The notes under the pieces: generated by a model
The model's database searches: none
Told to the model about the DNA's origin: nothing
The model's input: only the letters and a program-made list of their open reading frames with translations
Program-made: the position numbers and the translations under genes
Assembly: GCF_048269205.1 (NCBI RefSeq)
Contig: NZ_JBLXJC010000001.1
Coordinates: 1,550,001-1,614,000 of the forward strand
Direction: 5' to 3'
Length of the DNA: 64,000 nucleotides
DNA from: Emcibacter sp048269205
GTDB lineage: Bacteria; Pseudomonadota; Alphaproteobacteria; Sphingomonadales; Emcibacteraceae
Shown: piece after piece, positions 46,001-53,718 of the stretch
Layout of the letters: each line of letters begins with the position of its first letter
Numbering within the stretch: the stretch's first letter is position 1

Positions 46001-46676
46001 TCTCAGAACCGGTGAATATGATGACGGCACCCTGGGCGAGATTTTTATCGATATGCACAAGGAAGGCGCCGCCTTCCGCAGTCTGATGAATAATTTCGCC
46101 ATTGCCCTGTCCATTGGCCTTCAATACGGCGTTCCGTTGGAAGAATATGTGGATGCCTTTACCTTTACCCGCTTCGAGCCGTCCGGACAGGTTGTCGGAA
46201 ACGATGCCATCAAGATGGCAACTTCTGTGCTCGACTATATCTTCCGGGAACTGGCAGTTTCCTATCTGGGGCGCAATGACCTGGCCCACGTCAACCCCGA
46301 AGATCTGATGCCTGATTCTATCGGCAATGGTGAAGAGACCCGAACCGCGGAGCCGGCGACCGAACAGACACTGGACCGCGTAATTGGTCTCGCGAGCACG
46401 GGATATGTCAGGAAAAGCAACCTTTATGTCCTGAATACAACCGCTGAGTCGAAGGATAGCGAAATCACGATGGAGGCGTCTTCCCTGTCATCCACAACGC
46501 AGGCTGTCGTAAATGCCACAGTTGTCACCAGCGAAACCCTGAACAGCGAGGTCCTTCAGGCCAGAATGAAGGGATATGAAGGCGATGCCTGTCAGGAATG
46601 CGGAAATTTCACCATGGTCCGAAACGGAACATGCCTGAAATGTGACAGTTGCGGCGCAACCAGCGGGTGTTCCTGA
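43050..46676 (+). CDS. nrdJ: Vitamin B12-dependent (class II) ribonucleoside-diphosphate reductase
   Basis: Makes deoxyribonucleotides using adenosylcobalamin. At 1208 residues it is the long alphaproteobacterial type. Visible are the substrate-site motif SNPCSEYMFLDNTACNLASLNLM (with the cysteine pair and catalytic Cys nearby), NPCGRIGKRF, and MPNSATVEDCKSAYMLSWNLGLKANAIYRDGSK. The C-terminal domain holds a cysteine-rich end, CQECGNFTMVRNGTCLKCDSCG, with the pattern of a zinc ribbon/redox tail. It is likely the cell's aerobic-independent RNR; nrdAB are not in this window. Regulated probably through the upstream NrdR-like boxes. Confidence 0.96.
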   Translation: MKVKRRFTSPDQSPYHNIGFRTTDSEIRNPDGTVVFELREIEVPEGWSQVAADIIAQKYFRKAGVPQHLRPVPEADVPEWLWRHEADVEALEALPEDKRTGPEKSARQVFNRLAGTWTYWGWKGGYFSHESDAHAFYDELRFMLANQMCAPNSPQWFNTGLHWAYSIDGPAQGHFYVDYETNKLTKSKSSYEHPQPHACFIQGVDDDLVNDGGIMDLWTREARLFKYGSGTGSNFSNIRGSGEPLSGGGKSSGLMSFLKIGDRAAGAIKSGGTTRRAAKMVIVDIDHPDVEDFINWKVREEQKVAALVTGSKIVEKHLQEIMTACQDKSLEEEDACNPEMNAALKTAILAARNSLVSENYIQRVIQFAKQGFTEIEFETYDTDWDSEAYMTVSGQNSNNSVRVTDDFLQTVLDDGDWDLINRGNHRVSKTVKARALWEDIALSAWQCADPGIQYHTTINDWHTCPQSGQIRASNPCSEYMFLDNTACNLASLNLMKFRTADDGFDVDSFEHAVTLWTIVLEVSVLMAQFPSKEIARLSFDFRTLGLGFANIGGLIMASGMGYDSDEGRALCGAISALMTGTAYRTSAEMARELGAFPSYAANKDDMLRVIRNHRRAAWGNDEGYEELSTTPVALDIASCPFPEIATAAGRVWDQALEIGTLHGYRNAQVSVIAPTGTIGLVMDCDTTGIEPDFSLVKYKKLAGGGHFKIINRLVPTALKTLGYSPKQIDEMAKYAVGHGTLAGAPHINHESLKAKGFSQAQLDVLESNIASAFDISFAFNHWILGRDFCRDVLGFADEQLDDLTFNMLEALGFDKKQIEEANLYCSGTMTLEGAPYLKDHHLPVFDCANPCGRIGKRFLSPESHIRMMAAAQPFISGAISKTVNMPNSATVEDCKSAYMLSWNLGLKANAIYRDGSKLSQPLNVSLLEEDEVNEDIPLPEKTRIVAERIVERIVEQAGPAERRKLPTRRKGYTQKAMVGGHKVYLRTGEYDDGTLGEIFIDMHKEGAAFRSLMNNFAIALSIGLQYGVPLEEYVDAFTFTRFEPSGQVVGNDAIKMATSVLDYIFRELAVSYLGRNDLAHVNPEDLMPDSIGNGEETRTAEPATEQTLDRVIGLASTGYVRKSNLYVLNTTAESKDSEITMEASSLSSTTQAVVNATVVTSETLNSEVLQARMKGYEGDACQECGNFTMVRNGTCLKCDSCGATSGCS

Positions 46677-46718
46677 AGCTAAAAGTTTACGAAATATTTA
46701 CACAATTCACTCACCCTG

Positions 46719-48539
46719 ATGAGCTCGTATACTAATCCGGCTCCTATAAACGTACGTGTAACCCAGGGTGAGAGTTCAGGCATGCTTCCTTCACAGAAGA
46801 CGCCATATCTTTTCAGAGACAACAAACCGAGATTCAGCGTCCCGAATGACGACCGCATATTCAGCAGGCAACTTGCCGACGGTGTGGGAGAAATCGAGGT
46901 TGTTGGTGACACCGATTTCATATTCAGCCAGTCCAGCGATGAACTTATCTCTTGTATCAGTTACGGGCAGCAAAACCCCATTGGCAAACTGGTCAGCGAA
47001 ATTGACTGGCTCGATGACGGCAATCAATTGCAGAGCGCCCTTGAAGAGGCCGCAAGAAGCTTTGAAAACATTGACCTTAGCTGGAATTTCACCCGTCCGG
47101 ACATGGAGGAAGTTTCTCTCTTCTGTCGCCTCATTCCTCTCAAATCATCGGAAGGACAAATCGAAAAATTCATTCTTCTGACTGCGGACAATAGTATCGA
47201 AACAGCATTTGAAAGAGAGCTGGAACGATATACCTACTACGACAGCCTGACCAACCTGCCCAACAAACATCATTTTTACCAGATTATCGAAAACCGTTTT
47301 GGAGACGATATCCCGCTCGGGGAAACGGCCGTTCTGTTTGTCAATATTTTCAAGCTCCAGCGAATCAACGAGAGCTATGGATATGAAGTGGGCGACGACC
47401 TGCTGCGCGAAGTTGCTCACCTGATACAGAACTGCCTGCCCGCTGAAGCTATTCTGGCCAGATTTGACGGCGACAAATTTGTCGTTCTTCTGGCCGATGA
47501 AGACATGCATAATGCTGAAAGCGAGGCCCGGGCCCTGGCTGACAGCATCCATCACGAACTGGGCCGCAAGATCAGGCTTGGCGGACAGTATCTTCAGGTT
47601 GCCGCTACAATCGGGATCTCCTCCGGGAGCTCCAGCCTGCACGACCTGATCAATCTGATTCAGGATGCTCATATGGCGATGCAGCGGATTAACGGTCTGA
47701 GTTCCGACAGAACCCTGGTGTATCGTCCCGAGCTGAAAACCCGTGCACAGTCCCTTCTGCGCATGGAAAACGAATTGAGCCACGCCATTGAGAACAACCA
47801 GCTGGAACTTCACTATCAGCCGATTATCAACCTTAGCACCGGAATCATAACCGGCTTTGAAGCCCTGACCAGGTGGAAACACCCGGAACGGGGAATGATT
47901 TCACCGGTCGAGTTCATACCCATCGCCGAGGATACCGGGATGATCATGCCTATGGGGCGCTGGTGCATGAATACAGCCTGCCGCCAGTTGGCGGACTGGA
48001 TTCAGAAATATCCTTCGGCGTCCTCGTTGAAAATGAATGTCAATGTCTCCAATATCCAGATTGCCGAAGATGACATTGTCGCGGTAACCCGTGACGCTCT
48101 TTATCAATCCGGGCTTCAGGGGGATCACCTCAAACTGGAGATCACCGAATCAACGCTGGTTGAAAACTCGGATCTTGCCCGGGATATTCTGCTTGACCTG
48201 AAATCCCTGAACATCAGCCTGGCCATTGACGATTTCGGCACCGGCTATTCGTCACTCAGCTACCTCAATCGATTCCCGGCGGACACCTTAAAAATTGACC
48301 GCTCATTCATCAGCCAGATGAACAACAGTGAGGACAGCCTGAAAATCGTCCACATCATCACCAACCTGGCCATGACCCTGGGTATGGATCTCGTGGCGGA
48401 AGGCATTGAAGAGGAAAGCCAGTTGGCCATTCTCAGAAACCTGGGCTGCCATGCCGGCCAGGGCTATCTTTTCGCCCGCCCCCTTCCCGCTCATGAAGCC
48501 GAAGAGCTTCTGAACAAAACCACGCTACATCAAATTTAA
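46719..48539 (+). CDS. GGDEF-EAL protein: degenerate cyclase domain with intact EAL phosphodiesterase domain
   Basis: A 606-residue c-di-GMP enzyme. Residues 1-165 are an unassigned sensory region, possibly PAS-like. The GGDEF domain (about 175-330) reads RFDGDKF where GGDEF is expected, so cyclase activity is unlikely. The EAL domain (about 345-600) keeps the catalytic set: FEALTRW, LEITESTLVEN, the IDDFGTGYSSLSYL loop and LKIDRSF, so it should degrade c-di-GMP, with the first domain possibly sensing GTP. The first ATG (46719) lacks a ribosome site; an internal ATG at 46782 is an alternative start. Confidence 0.9.
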   Translation: MSSYTNPAPINVRVTQGESSGMLPSQKTPYLFRDNKPRFSVPNDDRIFSRQLADGVGEIEVVGDTDFIFSQSSDELISCISYGQQNPIGKLVSEIDWLDDGNQLQSALEEAARSFENIDLSWNFTRPDMEEVSLFCRLIPLKSSEGQIEKFILLTADNSIETAFERELERYTYYDSLTNLPNKHHFYQIIENRFGDDIPLGETAVLFVNIFKLQRINESYGYEVGDDLLREVAHLIQNCLPAEAILARFDGDKFVVLLADEDMHNAESEARALADSIHHELGRKIRLGGQYLQVAATIGISSGSSSLHDLINLIQDAHMAMQRINGLSSDRTLVYRPELKTRAQSLLRMENELSHAIENNQLELHYQPIINLSTGIITGFEALTRWKHPERGMISPVEFIPIAEDTGMIMPMGRWCMNTACRQLADWIQKYPSASSLKMNVNVSNIQIAEDDIVAVTRDALYQSGLQGDHLKLEITESTLVENSDLARDILLDLKSLNISLAIDDFGTGYSSLSYLNRFPADTLKIDRSFISQMNNSEDSLKIVHIITNLAMTLGMDLVAEGIEEESQLAILRNLGCHAGQGYLFARPLPAHEAEELLNKTTLHQI

Positions 48540-48597
48540 CAGTTCCCAAATCCTGTAATAGTCCTATAATGCCTATTCATATTTTGCGGGGCAGGAA

Positions 48598-49293
48598 ATG
48601 GACTACAACCGTTACTACAGGCAGATACGGGAGAAGCTGGATCATCTTATCCGCACCAGCGCCTCAGAGGATTATGCCTCTGTCTCCGCCCTGATCGGCA
48701 AGAACCACGCCTATATCCAGCAATATATCAAGCGGGGCGTCCCCAAATGCCTCAATGACCGGGATCTTGCCAGAATCATGGATCATTTCAGTCTGGAAAG
48801 CGATTATTTCGGTTCACCGGCAGACTTTCCCACCCCGTCCCCATCCGGAGCTGCCCTGCCCGGGGACTTTTCTCCCGACGACTATGTTCTGGTAAATGTT
48901 TATGACATTCATGCCGCGGCCGGCGCCGGCGCCTTTGCCGACAATAATGACATCCACAACCGGCTCGCCTTCCGCAAGAGCTGGATCAGGACCAGTTCGA
49001 ATGCACCAGCAGAAGATCTGGCCGTTATCACAGTTTCCGGTGACAGCATGTCGCCTACTCTGCAGGACGGCGACCATATTCTGGTGGATATGAGCGAACG
49101 GCATATCCGGAATGACGGGATTTATGTGCTCAGAAATGATGACATGCTACTGGTGAAAAGAATTTCAATCAACCCGATCACCAGGCTGTGTACGATAAAG
49201 AGCGACAATCCGCTCTATGAAGCCTGGAACGATTGCGAGCCCGACGCCCTGGATATTCTGGGCCGTATCATCTGGATGGGCCGGAAAATATAG
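48598..49293 (+). CDS. S24 family peptidase / phage-type repressor-like regulator
   Basis: A 231-residue protein with an N-terminal helix-turn-helix-like region (about 22-60, including SVSALIGKNHAYIQQYIKRG) and a C-terminal S24/LexA-type self-cleaving peptidase domain. The catalytic serine lies in GDSMSPTLQDGD (about 143) and the lysine in LLVKRI (about 185). It is not LexA: the LexA winged helix is absent. It resembles the C2/CI-type repressors often kept in chromosomes as single genes; no phage genes are nearby. Self-cleavage would link it to RecA and DNA damage. The ATG follows a GGGGCAGGA ribosome site and a TATAAT box at 48565-48570. Confidence 0.82.
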   Translation: MDYNRYYRQIREKLDHLIRTSASEDYASVSALIGKNHAYIQQYIKRGVPKCLNDRDLARIMDHFSLESDYFGSPADFPTPSPSGAALPGDFSPDDYVLVNVYDIHAAAGAGAFADNNDIHNRLAFRKSWIRTSSNAPAEDLAVITVSGDSMSPTLQDGDHILVDMSERHIRNDGIYVLRNDDMLLVKRISINPITRLCTIKSDNPLYEAWNDCEPDALDILGRIIWMGRKI

Positions 49294-49318
49294 CAGATGA
49301 TTGCTGATAGGAAAAAAA

Positions 49319-49708
49319 ATGAACGAGCTTGACGACACCTGTAAAAGACAACCCACAATCAGAACCATCCCCAACATCTCCAACCTGAATTCAAACGGCC
49401 ATATTTTCGGTGGCTGGATCCTTTCGCAGATGGATTCCGCCGCAGGGGTCGAAGCCATTCGCTATGTCAAGGGACCGGTGGCTACTGTAGCTGTGGAAGC
49501 CATGAAATTCCATGCGCCCGTCCTGCCCGGTGACTGGCTCAGCGTCTATACCAGCGTTACCAGGGTGGGTACCACCTCCATCACCATCAATATAGAGGTT
49601 ACCGTCATGCGTCAGGGTGTAGAGGAAGAAATCAAGGTCACCGAAGGCGACTTTATCTTTGTCGCCCTCGATGAAAATCACAGACCGAAGAAGATCAATC
49701 GACCCTAA
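49319..49708 (+). CDS. Acyl-CoA thioesterase, YciA-like hotdog-fold
   Basis: A 129-residue hotdog-fold thioesterase. The conserved opening NSNGHIFGGWILSQMDSAAGVEA, with the catalytic Asp, and the later VAVEAMKFHAPVLPGDWLSVYT fit the YciA/acyl-CoA hydrolase family, which splits acyl-CoAs and is usually hexameric. The C-terminal VALDENHRPKKINRP also agrees. It starts at the ATG at 49319 (AGGAAA ribosome site) 26 bases after the S24 gene and may be co-transcribed. Its last four bases overlap the end of the convergent monooxygenase-fold gene. Confidence 0.88.
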   Translation: MNELDDTCKRQPTIRTIPNISNLNSNGHIFGGWILSQMDSAAGVEAIRYVKGPVATVAVEAMKFHAPVLPGDWLSVYTSVTRVGTTSITINIEVTVMRQGVEEEIKVTEGDFIFVALDENHRPKKINRP

Positions 49709-50328
49709 GCCCTTTTTACCTTTTCCCGGGGATAGAGCCAGGGCTGGAACAGGGTCATAATCCGGGGCATGATCACATAGGTCATCAACAGCACCTGGAA
49801 GACACACTGGGCGGCAATTTTCAGCTCAAGCGGCCATTGCAGATTCAGCGGCGCAAGGAGTGCATTGGCCAGCATGACAAGGGCAATAACCGTAGGGATA
49901 ATGATGGTTACCATTTTCCAGCGCGGCGGCGGCGCGGCACTGGGAACTTCGGCCAGCGGAAACCAGAATTCAAAACCCGATGCCAGATTGATCTCGGTTT
50001 CTCCCTCGACGAGGTCTTCATCTTCAAGCCGTTTGAGGAACTCGGCTCGCACGTCTGACTTTTCCCATGCCTGTTCATGTTCGCGGTTGTCGAAATGCAG
50101 CATAAACACATATTTGCCTCCCGTTGAGGGGCTTGGACGCAGGATGCTCAGGCTCTGGTGACCGCAGAAACGACGCGCCGCGGCAAAAATTCCGCGGGCC
50201 CATTCTTCATATGCAGCTTCTCTTCCGGCCTTCACCTTGCGGGCAAAGGTCACCGTTACCGGCTCATTCTCGCCTTCGCGATAATATTCACCGCAAAAAT
50301 CATTTGTTTTCAATGCGTCAGCGTACAT
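49705..50328 (-). CDS. Antibiotic biosynthesis monooxygenase (ABM)-fold membrane protein
   Basis: A 207-residue protein: an N-terminal ABM-type ferredoxin-like domain (EPVTVTFARKVKAGREAAYEEWARGI, then HQSLSILRPS and KYVFMLHFDNREHEQAWEKS), and a C-terminal part with two membrane helices (about 140-160 and 170-195). The ATG at 50328 is favoured over two upstream starts by a GAGGAAAGG ribosome site 7 bases before it. The domain pair is known from proteins annotated as antibiotic biosynthesis monooxygenases, but no substrate is known. Divergent from the 2OG oxygenase-like gene; convergent with the thioesterase, overlapping by four bases. Confidence 0.78.
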   Translation of the reverse strand: MYADALKTNDFCGEYYREGENEPVTVTFARKVKAGREAAYEEWARGIFAAARRFCGHQSLSILRPSPSTGGKYVFMLHFDNREHEQAWEKSDVRAEFLKRLEDEDLVEGETEINLASGFEFWFPLAEVPSAAPPPRWKMVTIIIPTVIALVMLANALLAPLNLQWPLELKIAAQCVFQVLLMTYVIMPRIMTLFQPWLYPREKVKRA

Positions 50329-50526
50329 TTCACAGCCTTTCCTCATGACTGTTAACACTATAAGACATGCGCCTGACGTATAACCATAGTTATTATATTG
50401 ATTCAGCCATGCAATTGACGCATGTCAAATTTAACGAAATATTTTCAGTTAATAGTCATAATCAATATGTATTTAACAACTTTTGATATATAACAGCGGG
50501 ATAAAGTTTGTTTCAGGAGTGTAAGA

Positions 50527-51267
50527 GTGTTAGGGGACGTAAAAAAAATCCCACTGTTTCCCATTGAGATTTATCAGGGAACCATAGGGAATTCAGATCA
50601 GTTAAATCGTGATTTGCTTGAACTTACGCGAGAGATCAGAGCAAAAAGCAGCGGTGTGTTCAAAACCAATATGGGTGGCGGGTGGCATTCAGACATTAAT
50701 CTGCACCAGCACGACCACCCTGCACTCAAGCAATTGTTCGGGCATGTACTGAACACGGCAGAACAAGTCACACGAGAGATATACCCCGACGTCGGAGAAA
50801 TTCGCCCCGAAGACTGGAGAATGGAATCCTGGATTAATTCAAATGGTCGGGATGCCTATAATGCCTGGCATGATCATAGCAGCTACTACCAGGATCACAG
50901 CAACATCTGGGCTGGTGTCTACTATGTGGATAACGGTGCACCGGACGGAGACATTCCTCCCGAGGGCGAGATTGTCTTCAGGGATGACTTCCTCGGCCCG
51001 CAAAAGGAAGTGGCCACTCCTGTCCGGCCAATGCGTACGGTCGAGTTCGCCGCTGAAGCCGGCAAGTTCTTTATATTTCCAGCTTGGCTGCGCCACCATG
51101 TAAAACCCTATAAGGGTGTGGGCGAACGGGTTTCCCTTGCCTTCAACCTGGCACATCCGGCCATAGATGTGGATATCAATCCCCGTTATCGCCGCCTGCC
51201 CCTGGCCTGGAAAATGTTCCCGGGCCTGATGAAAAGGCTGCGGAGAGTTTCACCGGTCGAGCTTTAG
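50527..51267 (+). CDS. Putative 2OG-Fe(II) oxygenase (TIGR02466-like)
   Basis: A 246-residue protein of the putative 2OG-Fe(II) oxygenase group. The probable iron ligands are H115 and H117 in WHDHSSYYQ and H190 or H191 in FPAWLRHHV, with R199/R200-type 2-oxoglutarate residue in GVGERVSLAFN. A double-stranded beta-helix pattern follows: WAGVYYVD, EIVFRDDF, KFFIFPAWL. The start is GTG at 50527: AGGAG lies 7 bases upstream. The last 40 residues are basic. The substrate is unknown. Its neighbour downstream is the Pro/Trp-rich protein under its own promoter. Confidence 0.8.
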   Translation: MLGDVKKIPLFPIEIYQGTIGNSDQLNRDLLELTREIRAKSSGVFKTNMGGGWHSDINLHQHDHPALKQLFGHVLNTAEQVTREIYPDVGEIRPEDWRMESWINSNGRDAYNAWHDHSSYYQDHSNIWAGVYYVDNGAPDGDIPPEGEIVFRDDFLGPQKEVATPVRPMRTVEFAAEAGKFFIFPAWLRHHVKPYKGVGERVSLAFNLAHPAIDVDINPRYRRLPLAWKMFPGLMKRLRRVSPVEL

Positions 51268-51301
51268 AAATAGGGACAACCAGCCCCAAAACCGGGAAAA
51301 C

Positions 51302-51330
51302 TTTCATGTTTGCCCGGTCCCTGCTATAAT
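51302..51330 (+). promoter_or_regulatory. Extended -10 promoter
   Basis: TGCTATAAT at 51322-51330 is a perfect extended -10 box; TTTCAT lies 17 bases before it (51302-51307). A 6-bp inverted repeat, ACCGGG/CCCGGT, flanks the -35 region. Transcription would start about 70 bases before the ATG at 51414. Sequence match only. Confidence 0.5.
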
Positions 51331-51413
51331 GAGCATTCACAACAGTTATTCCCTGTCATTTGAATAGTAAAGTTTGTCGCATCGCCCTATCCCGTTAACA
51401 AACAGGAGGTAGT

Positions 51414-52097
51414 ATGCCTGATAAACCCAGCAATCCCTTTAATGAGATCGTCCAGCAATTGCAGGAACATGAGGGAGATATCGATCGAAAATTCCAGATT
51501 ATCGGCGACCTGATAAATAAACTGCCGCCAGATGTTCAGGAGCCGGGCTGGCCCGAAAGAATGAAAGAGGCAAAAGCTGCCTTTAATGACCTTAAAAAGC
51601 AGATCCTGGAAAAGAAAATGGAGGATCTGGATGAGGAAATGGAGGACCTGGGAGGTTTCATCCAGAACCCAGGGCGCATGAATCCAGCGCCACCTCCCCC
51701 ACCCTGGATCTGGCCTTGGCCATGGCCGCCGCCGCCGGGGTTTCCAGGCCCCGGATCGCCAAGCCCAGGATTGATCCAGGTCGGTATTGTCTCCGAGCAA
51801 AGCAAGTCCCGCCTCAAAGTAGGCATTTCCAATCGCAGCTTCATTACTACCCGGGACAAAGATACGGTCTGGGTATGGAATCCGGCCGCTCTGAAATGGG
51901 ATGCGAAACTGGAAACCGGAGGAGAAATCATCACCATGGAACAGGTAGACGGCACCATCGCGGTCAGAACAGCCTCGCAGCTTTGGCTGTTTCATCCGCT
52001 GGAGTACAGCTGGCTTGGCCCGTTAAATGCAGAGATCGAGGAAATCACCGCTTTTGATCTTTCTTATCCAGTTACAGAAACCGTCCGGGACGATTGA
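51414..52097 (+). CDS. Hypothetical protein with coiled coil and Pro/Trp-rich linker
   Basis: A 227-residue protein I do not recognise. It has a polar N-terminal half with a highly charged coiled coil (about 50-79, EKKMEDLDEEMEDL), then a striking Pro/Trp/Gly block (about 91-119) in which Trp alternates with Pro (WIWPWPW) before a PPPPGFPGPGSPSPG run, then a beta-rich C-terminal domain with Trp-containing strands (TVWVWNP, LWLFHPLEYSW), reminiscent of a single beta-propeller blade. No signal peptide or membrane segment. The ribosome site CAGGAGG lies 6 bases before the ATG. Own promoter upstream and terminator downstream. Confidence 0.65.
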   Translation: MPDKPSNPFNEIVQQLQEHEGDIDRKFQIIGDLINKLPPDVQEPGWPERMKEAKAAFNDLKKQILEKKMEDLDEEMEDLGGFIQNPGRMNPAPPPPPWIWPWPWPPPPGFPGPGSPSPGLIQVGIVSEQSKSRLKVGISNRSFITTRDKDTVWVWNPAALKWDAKLETGGEIITMEQVDGTIAVRTASQLWLFHPLEYSWLGPLNAEIEEITAFDLSYPVTETVRDD

Positions 52098-52108
52098 TCA
52101 CCAAACAA

Positions 52109-52145
52109 AAACCCCGCCGGAGACTTGGTCTCGACAGCGGGGTTT
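52109..52145 (+). terminator. Rho-independent terminator
   Basis: AAACCCCGC (52109-52117) pairs with GCGGGGTTT (52137-52145), with an inner 5-bp hairpin GAGAC/GTCTC between, making a compound hairpin. It follows the Pro/Trp-rich gene and ends where the partial tRNA copy begins. Confidence 0.7.
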
Positions 52146-52147
52146 AA

Positions 52148-52193
52148 TGGTGAGCCCTGAAGGATTCGAACCTTCGACCTACTGATTAAAAGT
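52148..52193 (-). repeat. Partial copy of tRNA-Lys 3' half: left attachment site of the island
   Basis: A perfect 46-bp copy of the 3' half of the tRNA-Lys gene (anticodon through CCA), identical to 54766-54811. The rest of the tRNA is missing, so it cannot fold as a tRNA. This is the typical scar of a site-specific integration at a tRNA gene: attL, with the intact gene as attR. Confidence 0.9.
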
Positions 52194-52288
52194 TATAAGT
52201 AAATCCTTATAAGACATTGATATTAAAGGAATTCGTTTCCTTCACAATGCAGCATAATATGCTAATTTTCGGGCAATTTTACATCAAT

Positions 52289-52298
52289 TTGGAAACGG
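52289..52298 (+). repeat. Left-end copy of the decamer repeat TTGGAAACGG
   Basis: Same decamer as at the right end (54678, 54691, 54709), in the same orientation, about 95 bases inside the left attachment site; followed by a T-run. Probable integrase arm-type site by position. A variant, TTGGAAGCGG, is at 53333-53342. Confidence 0.45.
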
Positions 52299-52341
52299 TT
52301 TTTTTATGATTTTCAATGACCAATATGTAGATCATCTCAGA

Positions 52342-52986
52342 TCACCTGATATAGTGTTCATACACCCATATTGACATAGCCACTATTGCGACTACTGCCA
52401 AAACATTGCGCCACCAAGCACCACAAATCCACCAATATATGGACTTTAATTTTGGCACATTTGGATCAGCGCAATTTTTCCACTTTTCCGCTAATTTCTC
52501 AAATTCAACGAAATGTGACTTTACTCCACCATTCCCGTCTCTGAGTGATCCAATGGCGGTTTTACATGCATCCCAATCCCGAGTTACAGTGGTTTTGAAC
52601 CATCGCATATAAAGCCGTTCGGAATATATTCTTTCTTTAATACCGCAGGCTATCAATTCGTAATCGTTCAGAACCTCCAAAACCGCTTGCCTGTCTTTAA
52701 ATGGCTCTGTTTCTTCAAAATCTTCCGCGCTTTCATCCACCTCTTCGCCGGCAAGAACAGCTTTTGTGATACTGTTTGCCTTCCGAAGCTTATTGAATCG
52801 TGCCCTATGTTCCTGGAAATCAATATCAGATTGAGATCGAGTAATGTGATCTATCATCGCACGTTTTTTCGCGATATCCCTTTGACTAATCCATAACCCG
52901 GATCCGGCTAGTGCAGAAATAACAATGGCTCCGCCTGTAAAGGCCGAGCCATAATCTTTAGTCCATTGAATGACTTCCCCCCACAT
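52342..52986 (-). CDS. DUF4760 domain-containing membrane protein
   Basis: A 214-residue protein with an N-terminal membrane segment (about 14-32, SAFTGGAIVISALAGSGLWI), a cytoplasmic helical middle with the pattern NDYELIACGIKERIYSERLYMRWF typical of DUF4760, and a C-terminal membrane segment (about 190-208). Function is unknown; the family is common on mobile elements. It is island cargo, on the opposite strand to the toxin-antitoxin pair. The ATG at 52986 is chosen over a TTG 9 bases upstream. Confidence 0.7.
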   Translation of the reverse strand: MWGEVIQWTKDYGSAFTGGAIVISALAGSGLWISQRDIAKKRAMIDHITRSQSDIDFQEHRARFNKLRKANSITKAVLAGEEVDESAEDFEETEPFKDRQAVLEVLNDYELIACGIKERIYSERLYMRWFKTTVTRDWDACKTAIGSLRDGNGGVKSHFVEFEKLAEKWKNCADPNVPKLKSIYWWICGAWWRNVLAVVAIVAMSIWVYEHYIR

Positions 52987-53254
52987 AAAAAACAACTTAG
53001 CCCCAGAAACCCTCTTTCGTTACGTAAGTCATGGTCTATTCTCCTTCCAATAGTTGTCTTTTATTATCTAGTTTCAATTGTTAATATAAAGTTAATTTAA
53101 GCAAAATCAAGTGAGAATCGCAGAATACTGGGCTTCCCAATTCATAAGACCTCTCTACAGTAGAGCTTAACCTATATTCAATTAACTACAAAACTTATCT
53201 AAAACCTACTACTTCAGTTTGGCAAATATGGGGCAACAATAGCTTACTTCAAGC

Positions 53255-53346
53255 GACTAACCCACTATTAGTAGCAGCGATTCTCTAACCTATTGAAAAT
53301 AAATCACTTCATATTTGAAAAATCAGGAAAATTTGGAAGCGGTTTT
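53255..53346 (+). repeat. ~90-base imperfect direct repeat, copy 1
   Basis: Similar to 54600-54692, with a central 38-base stretch identical between 53279-53316 and 54624-54661. Both copies run into the TTGGAA(A/G)CGGTTTT element. The two copies flank the toxin-antitoxin pair. Confidence 0.75.
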
Positions 53347-53630
53347 AACTCAGTAAAATTTACAGGCCAGGCGAATCTTTATTTGAATTTAGTCAGCTAC
53401 CCTTTAATTGACCTGCATGCTACTTAATGACTTAGAATCAATTTTTTCAAGATATTCAGGAAAGCATCTCAAGCTAAAAAATATTCACAAATTTTTGTGT
53501 TTACGTGCTTAATATTCTCTCCGGCTATTTTCTTCTTTAGTTTCATGATATTACGCGAAATGTGAAATAAAAACTGAGTTGTTCTACTTGAAAAAAACAC
53601 TCGTTAACCTATTTTTAATTTGACAGCATA

Positions 53631-53678
53631 TATCATCATGATAGCTTCTGGCCACGATATGGTGTATCATCATGATAC
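53631..53678. promoter_or_regulatory. Doubled palindromic operator upstream of the toxin-antitoxin pair
   Basis: The 13-base palindrome TATCATCATGATA occurs at 53631-53643 and 53665-53677 (the second extends to 15 bases with flanking G and C), centres 34 bases apart or a little over three helical turns. TTGACA at 53620-53625 may be the -35 of the operon promoter, though no clear -10 follows. Positioned 41 bases before the toxin start, as expected for autoregulation by the HTH antitoxin. Confidence 0.65.
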
Positions 53679-53718
53679 ATGATAAGTGGCTGGGAACTGA
53701 AAAATAATTGGGGGCGGA

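Larger units (their letters stand above)
52996..53718. other. Non-coding stretch inside the island
   Basis: About 720 bases without a convincing gene, AT-rich, with many stops in all frames. It contains the left member of a ~90-base direct repeat (53255-53346) and, at its right end, the toxin-antitoxin promoter region. No intact or clearly frameshifted recombinase could be read. A TTAA-N7-TTAA motif at 53604-53618 matches the CtrA consensus but may be chance in such AT-rich DNA. Confidence 0.5.

Noticed and set aside
48598..49293. lexA
   Set aside because: The peptidase domain fits, but the N-terminal LexA winged helix is missing and the gene resembles phage-type repressors; lexA must be elsewhere.
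53604..53618. CtrA site TTAA-N7-TTAA
   Set aside because: Perfect match in spacing, but the island is AT-rich and one such match is expected by chance.
53000..53700. Degraded integrase gene in the island
   Set aside because: No frame or combination of frames showed tyrosine recombinase motifs; cannot be supported.
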